Part shown: piece after piece, positions 48,208 to 55,778 of the stretch | How positions within the stretch are numbered: position 1 is the first letter of the stretch | How the letters are laid out: each line of letters begins with the position of its first letter | Source: Methylophilales bacterium UBA4017 | GTDB taxonomy: Bacteria; Pseudomonadota; Gammaproteobacteria; Burkholderiales; Methylophilaceae | Direction: 5' to 3' | NCBI GenBank assembly: GCA_002384685.1 | Contig: DGAZ01000043.1 | Span: forward strand, 39,555 to 103,554 | DNA: 64,000 nucleotides | Program-made: the position numbers and the translations under genes | Notes under the pieces: model-generated | Seen by the model: the letters and a program-made list of their open reading frames with translations, nothing else | Database searches by the model: none | Told to the model about the DNA's origin: nothing

Positions 48208-48228
48208 AACCCTTTATGTAAAAGGGTT
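48208..48228 (+). terminator. Hairpin after tRNA-Ser
   Basis: Perfect 8-bp stem AACCCTTT/AAAGGGTT with a 5-nt loop, 14 nt after the tRNA. There is no T run on the plus strand, so termination here is uncertain; it also sits between the tRNA and the end of the opposing small-protein operon. Confidence 0.45.
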
Positions 48229-48248
48229 ATATGGTGAACATTCTTAAT

Positions 48249-48365
48249 CTATTTTTTTTTAGCTTTCAGTTCTATATTTTTAAATTCTAGGTGGGTCATT
48301 ACGGCTCCTACAATAGCTAAAACGAAGCAAAATAATCCTACATAAAATATTATCGAATCTTCCAT
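48249..48365 (-). CDS. 38-residue membrane protein
   Basis: ATG at 48363-48365 with AGGAAAT 8 nt upstream on the minus strand, a good ribosome site. One hydrophobic segment (about residues 5-24) and a Lys-rich C-terminal tail KNIELKAKKK, predicted to face the cytoplasm. It begins 4 nt after the stop of the 54-residue gene. I do not recognise a named family. The tidy ribosome site and spacing support that it is real. Confidence 0.6.
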   Translation of the reverse strand: MEDSIIFYVGLFCFVLAIVGAVMTHLEFKNIELKAKKK

Positions 48366-48369
48366 CGTC

Positions 48370-48534
48370 TTATTTCCTAGAAATTAATTTAAAATATATG
48401 GCGAATGTCAGAATAGAAGGAATCCAAGTGGCAGTGAATAAGCCCTCTTCCTTTTGGCCATTAAACCATAGATAAGCTGTTGTAATAAAAGCTACGGTAA
48501 CAGACAGCAAGATACATAAATCAGATGTTTTCAT
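48370..48534 (-). CDS. 54-residue membrane protein
   Basis: ATG at 48532-48534 with AAAGGAAA 7-8 nt upstream on the minus strand. Two hydrophobic segments, about residues 7-23 and 36-50, with NGQKEEGLF between them. Middle gene of three on the minus strand. No named family recognised. Confidence 0.65.
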   Translation of the reverse strand: MKTSDLCILLSVTVAFITTAYLWFNGQKEEGLFTATWIPSILTFAIYFKLISRK

Positions 48535-48561
48535 TAAAAATTTCCTTTATTAAATTAAAAT

Positions 48562-48753
48562 TTAGTCTTCGTTCCAAAATGCCCATGAAGCTATTAACAA
48601 AAATATAACCGCAAGTGAAGCATGCGACCTAACATAGGTTTCATTCGGAAGCTTAAATACTAAGGGAACAACATTAAACATTCCAAGTATTAGCCAAATG
48701 GCAGCAATTAATGCTAAAGCAAGCGAAAGCTTACCAATATTTTTTTTCAACAA
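48562..48753 (-). CDS. 63-residue membrane protein
   Basis: Starts at TTG (48751-48753; the next codon is also TTG) with AGAGAAAG upstream. Two hydrophobic segments, about residues 8-33 and 45-60, ending WAFWNED. First of the three-gene minus-strand run, 27 nt before the next gene. No named family recognised. The TTG start is the weak point. Confidence 0.6.
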   Translation of the reverse strand: MLKKNIGKLSLALALIAAIWLILGMFNVVPLVFKLPNETYVRSHASLAVIFLLIASWAFWNED

Positions 48754-48973
48754 AAATCTTTCTCTAGGTTAAGTTTGAAACAAGTATAGAGTGTGTGTTC
48801 AGTCAATGTCAATCGGATTGGATGCATATCATGATAATCGCTGTAAATTTAGGTAAAATAGGTGATAATCCTTATTAGCTAAATAAACTCTAGGCACAAA
48901 ATAAAACCTACTAATAATAATTGTGAGCATATTATTACTTTAGTTTTTAATTGCCCCTTAATCGAGAAAACAG

Positions 48974-49342
48974 ATGAGAAATCCACATAAAAATAAAAAA
49001 GGCTTTGATCGTCTTTCTGCTGCATTGAATCATTCATTCGAAGGTTTAAAAGCTACATTTAAAAATGAAGAAGCTTTTAGGCAGGAGATTTTTTTAGCGC
49101 TTATATTGATTCCTGTTGCGTTTTATACCGGAGACACCACAGTTGAAAAAATACTGTTGGTATCTTCATTGATTTTATTGATTGTTATAGAGCTTATCAA
49201 TACCGGTATTGAGGTCATAATTGACAGGGTATCTTTGGATAAAAATGAGCTTTCGAAGTTAGCTAAAGATATCGGTAGCGCGGCAGTCCTGATTGCTTTT
49301 TTAAACTGCTTTATTGTTTGGCTGATGATTTTATTTTTCTAA
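48974..49342 (+). CDS. dgkA: Diacylglycerol kinase
   Basis: 122 residues, three membrane helices. HSFEGLKATFKNEEAFRQE near residue 16 and IELINTGIEVIIDRVS near 76 are the DgkA active-site motifs. Recycles diacylglycerol from phosphoglycerol transfer. Directly followed by a fragment of a PAP2-type phosphatase. Confidence 0.95.
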   Translation: MRNPHKNKKGFDRLSAALNHSFEGLKATFKNEEAFRQEIFLALILIPVAFYTGDTTVEKILLVSSLILLIVIELINTGIEVIIDRVSLDKNELSKLAKDIGSAAVLIAFLNCFIVWLMILFF

Positions 49343-49346
49343 GACT

Positions 49347-49592
49347 GAATTCCCGCGTGCTGTCCAAAATAAAATTATTCAAAATGATGGGCTAAAGGTA
49401 GGCGTTTATATCGGAGTATTTATTATTGCTTTTGTATTAAGTGGTGTTCAGATTCTCAGGGGGGAACATTTTCTAACACACATTCTTTGGACTGGCTTTA
49501 TAGTCAGCTTTATCATCTCCAGTATGTATTTAGTGGTCTTCCAAAAAGAATCGATTGGTTTCCGACTTAATTACTTTAGTAAGAAAAATTAA
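49347..49592 (+). pseudogene. 3' remnant of a PAP2-family phosphatase gene
   Basis: An open frame from about 49329 to the TAA at 49590 has no usable start codon in its first two thirds but encodes a convincing C-terminal PAP2 segment: SGVQILRGEHFLTHILWTGF, matching the R-x-G-x-HFxSH-x-LW pattern of lipid phosphatases, plus flanking membrane helices. The N-terminal half, with the first phosphatase motif, is missing. Its end overlaps the AGCS gene on the other strand by 63 nt. Likely a deletion product joined behind dgkA. Confidence 0.65.
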
Positions 49593-50861
49593 ACCTATTA
49601 AATTGGGTATTGCCATCATGGCAAACATAATGTCCGAAAAATTCCAAACAAGGCCCAAGCTCATAATAGAGCCAACAAAAACAAGGGCAACGGTTACTAA
49701 ACGATAATAGATCACTGCTTTCGTTCCCAATAGAAATTCTAATGCCTTTTCACCATAAAATCCCCAACCAATAAGGGTGGAAAAGGCAAAAAAACCGGTC
49801 GCAACGGCTATGACGATAGCCCCGCCGTAACCTAATGTTGCCTCTACGCTCATGCTGGTTAGTGAAGCAGCATTAATGCCTTCAGCCATCCATACATCAG
49901 AGGTAAGAATCACAAGGGCTGTCATAGTACAAACAACTATCGTGTCGATGAAAGTCCCCGTCATGCTTACAAGTGCCTGGCTCACAGGATCTTTAGTTTT
50001 TGCTGATGCTGCAGCAATAGCAGCCGAACCTAATCCGGCTTCGTTGGAGAATAAACCTCTAGCTACACCGAAGCGAATAGCAGCGGCTAACGAAGCCCCT
50101 ATAAATCCGCCTGTTGCCGCTGTTCCAGAAAAAGCATCCGTAATAATCATGCCGAATGCTGCTGGAATTTTTTCTACATTTAAGCCCAACACCACCAGCA
50201 TAGTAGCTATATACATAATGATCATAAATGGAACGAAGAAAGAGGCGAACCGACCGACTGACTTGACGCCCCCAATGATGACTATCGCAGTAAAAAAAGC
50301 GAGGACAATACCTGTCCAGGCATTGGGTATGCCAAATGTGCTATTAAATATAGTTGCTGTTGCATTGGCTTGGACCATATTACCTGCACCAAAAGTAGCG
50401 AAAACGGTGAAGATGGCAAAAAAACATCCCAACCAACGCTTCCCTAACCCGTGAGTCAGATAGTACATTGGTCCACCCTGCATACCAGTCTCACCCTTTT
50501 GGCGATACTTAACCGCCAATAGAGCCTCTGAGTATTTGGTAGCCATGCCCAAAAAACCGGTTAACCACATCCAGAAAACTGCTCCAGGCCCACCTAGAAC
50601 TATTGCCGTAGCTACCCCAACGATATTACCCATACCTACCGTTGCAGCTAAAGCAGTCATTAATGCTGAGAATGGTGAGATGTCACCATCATCATCTGAT
50701 TTACGAAAAATCATCTTAATGGCTAATGGTAATGTTCTTATTTGAATAAAGCGTAATTGAATGCTTAAATAGATATGAGTACCAAACAACAAGATAATCA
50801 TGGGCGGCCCCCATACAAACCCGGCAACGGCTTTAACTAAACTCTCAATTTCAGTAAGCAA
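49530..50861 (-). CDS. Sodium:amino-acid symporter, AGCS family
   Basis: 443 residues with about ten membrane helices. GMGNIVGVATAIVLGGPGAVFWMW near 76-100 in two pieces, GGPMYYL, GAGNMVQANA and NEAGLGSAAIAAA are the AGCS/AlsT signature. Imports alanine or glycine with sodium, in keeping with marine or brackish life. Substrate specificity is not resolved. Its 3' end overlaps the PAP2 remnant. Confidence 0.93.
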   Translation of the reverse strand: MLTEIESLVKAVAGFVWGPPMIILLFGTHIYLSIQLRFIQIRTLPLAIKMIFRKSDDDGDISPFSALMTALAATVGMGNIVGVATAIVLGGPGAVFWMWLTGFLGMATKYSEALLAVKYRQKGETGMQGGPMYYLTHGLGKRWLGCFFAIFTVFATFGAGNMVQANATATIFNSTFGIPNAWTGIVLAFFTAIVIIGGVKSVGRFASFFVPFMIIMYIATMLVVLGLNVEKIPAAFGMIITDAFSGTAATGGFIGASLAAAIRFGVARGLFSNEAGLGSAAIAAASAKTKDPVSQALVSMTGTFIDTIVVCTMTALVILTSDVWMAEGINAASLTSMSVEATLGYGGAIVIAVATGFFAFSTLIGWGFYGEKALEFLLGTKAVIYYRLVTVALVFVGSIMSLGLVWNFSDIMFAMMAIPNLIGLIFLTKVIKSETNRFFLEDH

Positions 50862-50932
50862 CCAAATAACTCCTTATGTTTAAGATGAATATGCTTTGTT
50901 GCTGAAGATAATTAAGTCTCCGGTGAGACACT

Positions 50933-51343
50933 CTACCTTTCATTTCCTTTAATTAAAAAATAACAACCAATAAGGAACAGGAAGGCTTGTTCACTAGTAA
51001 ATAGCTTGGAGGTAATAAACCAATCTTGATGGGCTATGCCAAATGCAAATATCATAATCACTACAATCATCAAAGCTGCAAACCTTGTTATGACATTCCC
51101 CCATGCATCATGGAAGAAACCACCGAGGATAATCAAGGTCCCGGCCAATAGTTCGGATAGCGCAACAAATGAAGCCAGCCAATCTGAAAAGCCAAAATAG
51201 GTCATTAGCTTCTCAGGTGGTAGTGGAAATTTACTCGACGCATGAATAAGGAATGCGATACCTAGTCCTAGCCTAATAAGCCACGTAGCTAAAAAAGAAA
51301 ATGGCATCATCATTTTATTCAGTTTGTTGTTGATACAATCCAT
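50933..51343 (-). CDS. DoxX-family membrane protein
   Basis: 136 residues and four membrane helices. RLGLGIAFLIHASSKF near residue 25 and SELLAGTLIILGG near 63 are typical DoxX-like segments. Function in bacteria is not settled. 28 nt after the DUF1993 gene on the same strand, so probably one operon. Confidence 0.85.
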   Translation of the reverse strand: MDCINNKLNKMMMPFSFLATWLIRLGLGIAFLIHASSKFPLPPEKLMTYFGFSDWLASFVALSELLAGTLIILGGFFHDAWGNVITRFAALMIVVIMIFAFGIAHQDWFITSKLFTSEQAFLFLIGCYFLIKGNER

Positions 51344-51371
51344 AGGTCATCTTTCCTTCATTTAAATAAAT

Positions 51372-51878
51372 TTACATTTTTACAAAATTTCGCTTACCTA
51401 ACTTTACACCATTTGACCTTAAAATATTATAGGAGGTAGTCATATGAAAAAAGAAGTGAGGGATGATCCATTGGGTCAAATAATCTGACCCCTTCTCATA
51501 GCTAAATTCATTTTCTCTAATTGAAAAGGCAATAGCCTTGTCTTCCGACCCATGCATTTGCTCTGGCTTAATGTCTTGTAAAAACTTGATGGTATTTTTT
51601 ATTCGCACTTGAAGATCGCTGAAAGTTACTTCATCGTCTTCATAGGATGGGGCGTCTACTGATGCTAGTCGAGCAATCCCCTTTCTAACCATATCCGTAC
51701 CAATTTGTATTTGTCGCGCTAATGGGTACATATCCGGCGCAAGTCTTCCGTTAACTAGGATCTCTTGATCTATTTTTCGTTTTTCTGCAAAACTCTCACC
51801 TTTTAATAAAATGCCTGACCACATTTCAAAATGATTAATAAATAGTGGTACGGACATTTGATACATTGATAATGACAT
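51372..51878 (-). CDS. DUF1993 protein
   Basis: 168 residues with no signal peptide. It begins MSLSMYQMSVPLF and has RLAPDMYPLARQIQIGTDM near residue 45 and HFFFHMTTSYNILRSNG near 141, the family hallmarks (a DinB-like four-helix bundle). Function unknown. First gene of a probable operon with DoxX. Confidence 0.88.
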   Translation of the reverse strand: MSLSMYQMSVPLFINHFEMWSGILLKGESFAEKRKIDQEILVNGRLAPDMYPLARQIQIGTDMVRKGIARLASVDAPSYEDDEVTFSDLQVRIKNTIKFLQDIKPEQMHGSEDKAIAFSIRENEFSYEKGSDYLTQWIIPHFFFHMTTSYNILRSNGVKLGKRNFVKM

Positions 51879-52161
51879 GAAAATATTCCCTAATGTTTAG
51901 TTAGGAGTCATCATAATCTAACCTAATAATTAATGTAATATTTGCCTATAATTTTTATTCATCAGGAAGTCATTGGCACAAAGAATGTGGGCTATTTGAT
52001 AGTATGCATAAGGGATTTGTCAGCTGATGATCGAGTGCTTCAACAAAGTATTTTATTTTTTTGAGCAAATCCCCCAGAAGATGTGGTAAAAAAATTTACA
52101 TGTTTATAATTGCTTTTCTTAAATAGATACCCCTAATTATGGAAGGGTAAATAAATTGGTA

Positions 52162-52467
52162 TTAGATATTTACACCAAGCGATAGAAACGTTATGGCCCC
52201 TTTCAGTATCTCTAAATCTACCCCAAGAAACGTTTTTTTATGAGAATGTTCTCCATATATTGTATGGTCTTCAAACAGGCTAATGTTTTCCTGTTCGGCA
52301 TCACATGTTTTACCAGCCTTATCTTCATGGCTAGCTGAAAAACTAGCGTTAGCATAATTCGATGAGGTTTCATGCTGATAGTAAGCCAGCATTGTAGGCT
52401 GCATATTAGTTCCAGCATAAAGATTGAGTGAGGTTAGGAAAAGGATGCATATGGTAAGTTTTTTCAT
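52162..52467 (-). CDS. Small exported protein, unrecognised
   Basis: 101 residues. Signal peptide ending about LYA-GTN; the mature part is polar and His/Ser-rich (five His), with one Cys and a mildly hydrophobic C-terminus ILKGAITFLSLGVNI. AGAG precedes the ATG. The name of a family does not come to mind. Flanked by about 280 bases without a supported gene on its 3' side (51879-52161). Confidence 0.6.
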   Translation of the reverse strand: MKKLTICILFLTSLNLYAGTNMQPTMLAYYQHETSSNYANASFSASHEDKAGKTCDAEQENISLFEDHTIYGEHSHKKTFLGVDLEILKGAITFLSLGVNI

Positions 52468-52690
52468 TTTTTCTCTCTTGTTATCTCTGATCTCCCGAAT
52501 TAGGATTTCTTTCCATTATATTAATCAAAAATTATTACTAGATTAGGGGCAATATGTGTCATTGTTATTAAAAGAGTTAATTTGTTAGAAAATGCTAATC
52601 ATTGGTGCAATATAAAATCAGGCGTGCACTAATTTCAAACACATTCCAATCAACAATGGATGTATGTCTAAAAAATTGTATAATCCCTCC

Positions 52691-53809
52691 ATGATCAAAA
52701 CTTTTCTGCAACGCATAAATAAGAAATTTTCTCTGCTCCTGGTCTTGCTAATTTCCTTCTTTTTTCTTCCCAGCTGCTCCCATCTTGGCCCTGACTTCAT
52801 GGAAGGTAATCGTAATGAATACAACAAAGTCCTGGCAAATACTAACGATGAAGAAGTTTTATTAAACTTGGTAAGGAGGCGCTATGCAGATAGTATTGCT
52901 GTGCTTGAGGTCAATAGCGTTTCAACTTCCTTGGAATGGAAAAAGAGTATAGGATTAGCTGCTAAATTTTTTGATGGTGACCTTAGTGACAACAATCTAG
53001 GTTTAAGTGGTGATGGTTCGTATAGCGAAAAGCCCACCATAACTTACCTCCCTCTTAATGGGTCAGATTACGTCAAAAATGTTTTATCTCCCATTAGCCT
53101 TGACACGATATTATTGCTTACGAGATCAGGTTGGGCGGCGGATAGAGTTATCAGGTTAACAGTGAATAAAATCAATGGGGTTAATAATGCATCAGAAGCG
53201 TCTGGTCCGACCCCTTCTATGGCACCAAAATACCAAGAATTTCGTTTAGTTTCAGACCAAATAAAAGTGCTCCAGAAAATGGATAGCTTTACCCTAGGGT
53301 ATCAACTAGAAGGCGACTCGAGAAGATTAGGTTTCTTAGTTAAGCCCAGCCAAAGAAACACCCCGGAAGTGATGGCATTTCTTGATGCGATCAATGTGAA
53401 AACTCCAAACAATATTATTCCTATCACGTCAGATTATTCGGGTGATGGTGGTGGCAATACAATTGAAATTAATGTCCGCTCATTAGCAGGTATTCAGTTT
53501 TTTCTCTCGCATGGTGTCATGGTGCCTAAAGAAGATATAGATAAGGGTCGAGTCCAAATCACTAAAACATCAACCGGAGAAGTTTTTGACTGGAACAATG
53601 TTTTATCTGACCTTTTTGTTGTTCACTCCAGCAAAGACAAACCTGAAAGCTCTGGAGTATCGGTGCAATATCGTGGTCATTGGTTTTATATCAAAGACAA
53701 TGATATGCAGAGCAAATACACGTTAATGCTGTTAAATCAGATCAGTGCTCTGCAATCAGGGACAGTTGAAAAGGCAGGGCCTGTTCTAACTCTGCCAGTT
53801 TCACAGTAA
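52691..53809 (+). CDS. Unrecognised outer-membrane-type lipoprotein
   Basis: 372 residues from the ATG at 52691; one at 52664 adds nine polar residues. Lipobox LPSC with Cys29. The mature part starts NRNEYNKVLANTNDEEVLLNLVRRRYAD, split at 33-60, which resembles a group of uncharacterised proteobacterial lipoproteins of similar length; no function is known. No catalytic motif seen. Sits upstream of the tRNA-Arg pair. Confidence 0.7.
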   Translation: MIKTFLQRINKKFSLLLVLLISFFFLPSCSHLGPDFMEGNRNEYNKVLANTNDEEVLLNLVRRRYADSIAVLEVNSVSTSLEWKKSIGLAAKFFDGDLSDNNLGLSGDGSYSEKPTITYLPLNGSDYVKNVLSPISLDTILLLTRSGWAADRVIRLTVNKINGVNNASEASGPTPSMAPKYQEFRLVSDQIKVLQKMDSFTLGYQLEGDSRRLGFLVKPSQRNTPEVMAFLDAINVKTPNNIIPITSDYSGDGGGNTIEINVRSLAGIQFFLSHGVMVPKEDIDKGRVQITKTSTGEVFDWNNVLSDLFVVHSSKDKPESSGVSVQYRGHWFYIKDNDMQSKYTLMLLNQISALQSGTVEKAGPVLTLPVSQ

Positions 53810-53842
53810 AATTATTTCATCTTTAGGTCTGGGAAATTAAGT

Positions 53843-53848
53843 TATAAT
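53843..53848 (+). promoter_or_regulatory. Probable -10 box of the tRNA-Arg pair
   Basis: TATAAT 9 nt before the first tRNA base. No good -35 at 17 bp spacing was found. Confidence 0.45.
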
Positions 53849-53857
53849 ATCGCTCAC

Positions 53858-53934
53858 GCGCCCGTAGCTCAGCTGGATAGAGTACTTGGCTACGAACCAA
53901 GGGGTCAGGAGTTCGAATCTCTTCGGGCGCGCCA
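53858..53934 (+). tRNA. tRNA-Arg(ACG)
   Basis: 77 nt with encoded CCA. Acceptor GCGCCCG pairs with CGGGCGC, anticodon arm CTTGG-CTACGAA-CCAAG gives ACG, T arm AGGAGTTCGAATCTCTT. First of a tandem pair 13 nt apart. Confidence 0.96.
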
Positions 53935-53947
53935 TTTAAATCTATCT

Positions 53948-54024
53948 GCGCCCGTAGCTCAGCTGGATAGAGTACTTGGCTTCGAACCAAGTGGTCAGGA
54001 GTTCGAATCTCTTCGGGCGCGCCA
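53948..54024 (+). tRNA. tRNA-Arg(TCG)
   Basis: 77 nt, identical to the preceding tRNA except for two bases: T for A at anticodon position 34, giving TCG, and T for G in the variable-region base after the anticodon stem. Reads CGA and CGG in principle. The copy keeps the whole cloverleaf. Confidence 0.95.
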
Positions 54025-54035
54025 ATTAAATATTA

Positions 54036-55037
54036 TTATTTTAATATGTACTCCACGTACTCGGGGTCAATTTTCCTCATATTTGATACTACCCACCCCG
54101 ACAATTCTTTATCGTCTTGAAGTTTGGCGATCTGATGAAGCTCAGTAAGAGCATCCAAATGCCTATTATTTAATGCAAACGATTTTTTAAGACTGGTGAT
54201 AGCCTTCGCATAATTATTCATACGGAATTCAGCTAAACCCAAAAAATACCATGCATCAGCATTGTTGCTTTCTGACTCAATCCAGGATTTTGCAACACCT
54301 TGTGTTTTTAACCAGTCTTCTTGCTGCATAGGCATGATCACTTGCATGAAGAATGGTTTTTCTTTGTCAGGTAAACTCCAGAAAGGAGCATCTGTACTAA
54401 CTAAATCTAATTGCGGTTTTGTATTAAGCAATTCCAATATCCATTCTGATGGTAGCGCGTAAAAATAGCCCAGTCTTTTTCCTGGGCTCTTGAATGTTGT
54501 AATGCCGATTAAATTAAAATCTAAATCAAACAACGCACCCCCACTTGAGCCGACGGTAAATGCCGCCGAGGTTCTAATAATATGGTTGTCCTCAAAGGGG
54601 TGTAATCCCTTAATTTTTCCGTAGGATGGAAGTGGTATTGGGCTGTCATTCGGAAAAGTCAGCGCAAAAACCTTGTCTTCATATTGCAAATCCTTGGATG
54701 TTCCCATCATAACGGCCGGCAACGGTAGATCATCAAACTGTAATATACACAGGTCATGCTTCCAGTCAGCGAATACTGCTATGGGGACGTACTTCTTAAA
54801 AGTCTTTACTACATTTACCCCTTTGGAATCAGCAAACACATGGCAGTCTGTAGCAACATGGTTCTCCTTTATGACCACACCAGAACCGGTTCCTGTAACC
54901 CCGTCACCATAGGTTACCCACACATGGACCATGGACTCACTGAGTCCGAATAACTCAGATTGGGCAGGATAGGAATACGATGTTTGGTGGGTAAACACCA
55001 GGGCTGTGAGAGCTAACAATTTAATTAATTTAATCAT
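54036..55037 (-). CDS. Exported trypsin-like serine protease with TPR tail
   Basis: 333 residues with a signal peptide ending near YSY-PAQ. Chymotrypsin-fold protease domain with His66 (TDCHVF), Asp95 (KHDLCIL) and Ser165 (GSSGGALF), so the triad is complete. From about 250 a TPR pair (ADAWYFLGLAEFRMNNYAKA near 262) follows. No PDZ domain. Substrate unknown. Divergent from the truncated haemoglobin gene. Confidence 0.88.
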   Translation of the reverse strand: MIKLIKLLALTALVFTHQTSYSYPAQSELFGLSESMVHVWVTYGDGVTGTGSGVVIKENHVATDCHVFADSKGVNVVKTFKKYVPIAVFADWKHDLCILQFDDLPLPAVMMGTSKDLQYEDKVFALTFPNDSPIPLPSYGKIKGLHPFEDNHIIRTSAAFTVGSSGGALFDLDFNLIGITTFKSPGKRLGYFYALPSEWILELLNTKPQLDLVSTDAPFWSLPDKEKPFFMQVIMPMQQEDWLKTQGVAKSWIESESNNADAWYFLGLAEFRMNNYAKAITSLKKSFALNNRHLDALTELHQIAKLQDDKELSGWVVSNMRKIDPEYVEYILK

Positions 55038-55081
55038 GTTTGTATGATAGCTAAACCTGGACTTAATTCCATTTAAATTAA

Positions 55082-55097
55082 TTAGTTTGCATACTAA
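55082..55097. promoter_or_regulatory. 16-bp palindrome between protease and haemoglobin genes
   Basis: TTAGT-T-TGCA-T-ACTAA is a perfect dyad except for the two N positions. It lies 45 nt upstream of the protease start and 82 nt upstream of the haemoglobin start. Size and symmetry fit a MarR-type operator, and an OhrR-like regulator is encoded nearby. Inference only. Confidence 0.4.
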
Positions 55098-55178
55098 CTA
55101 TATGTGTGCTAATAATATCGTTGAGCGGTAACCAAATATTGGCTAGCCTTTCATTTCATAACCAAGGAGGAAGTAAAA

Positions 55179-55709
55179 ATGAGTCAAAAATTTATCACGT
55201 CTATTGCGGCTATATTTGTAATAGGATTTTTTTCATTGGTAGCAAAAGCTGACGACCATGAGCCGTCAATATATACCCAACTGGGCGGAACCTACAACAT
55301 CGCACTAACGGTTGATCACTTGGTGGATAAGATATATGTGAACAATGCTTTAAATAAAAACCCTGCGTTAAAAGCTGTGCATGATGCAGCTCATACGAAG
55401 GCTGGCTTTAAAGTCATGCTTACCAATTGGGTGGTAGAGAGAACTGGTGGGCCTAAAATTTATCAGCCTGATGAATTTGGACGCGGTAAAGATATGAAAC
55501 AGTCACACCCTCATCTTAATATTACTGATCGTGAATTTGATATTATTATGATCGAATGTCTTCATACATTCTACGCATTTGATGTGCCTGATCATTTAAT
55601 CTTACCTATTATGGCTGACCTTCAAAGCTTTAGAGGTGACATTGTTACTAAGCCTACTAAAGGATACAAAAGCCCTTACAATAGCCCTTACAATGGTATT
55701 GCAAAATAA
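55179..55709 (+). CDS. Exported group 1 truncated haemoglobin
   Basis: 176 residues. Signal peptide ending near AKA-DDH, so the protein is presumably periplasmic. The mature part has YTQLGGTYNIALTVDHLVD near residue 32, TGGPKIYQ near 91 and MKQSHPHLNITDREFD near 108-123, which holds the proximal-His region of group 1 globins. AAGGAGGA precedes the ATG, an unusually strong ribosome site. Oxygen, NO or redox sensing in the periplasm are possible roles. Confidence 0.9.
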   Translation: MSQKFITSIAAIFVIGFFSLVAKADDHEPSIYTQLGGTYNIALTVDHLVDKIYVNNALNKNPALKAVHDAAHTKAGFKVMLTNWVVERTGGPKIYQPDEFGRGKDMKQSHPHLNITDREFDIIMIECLHTFYAFDVPDHLILPIMADLQSFRGDIVTKPTKGYKSPYNSPYNGIAK

Positions 55710-55735
55710 ATTGGTAAGCTAAAATATTTACCAAA

Positions 55736-55764
55736 AAAAAAGGCTATCGCAAGATAGCCTTTTT
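55736..55764. terminator. Bidirectional terminator between haemoglobin and ohrR-like genes
   Basis: Stem AAGGCTATC/GATAGCCTT with loop GCAA and flanking A and T runs, so it can terminate both the haemoglobin mRNA and the opposing regulator mRNA. Confidence 0.85.
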
Positions 55765-55778
55765 ACTTTCATTGTTGT

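Noticed and set aside
48754..48973. 220-base spacer before dgkA
   Set aside because: Only very short frames and weak dyads such as CAATC/GATTG; nothing I can support beyond a promoter region.
49852..50454. 200-residue plus-strand frame
   Set aside because: It is antisense to the AGCS symporter, which has full family motifs; long antisense frames are expected opposite Ala/Gly-rich membrane proteins.
51897..51926. TTAGG and CCTAA arms upstream of the DUF1993 gene
   Set aside because: Five-base arms 16 nt apart are expected by chance in AT-rich sequence.
51879..52161. Possible short frames in the 283-base gap between the DUF1993 gene and the small exported protein
   Set aside because: Both strands were read; a frame of about 40 codons ends near 52065 but has no convincing start, ribosome site or recognisable motif.
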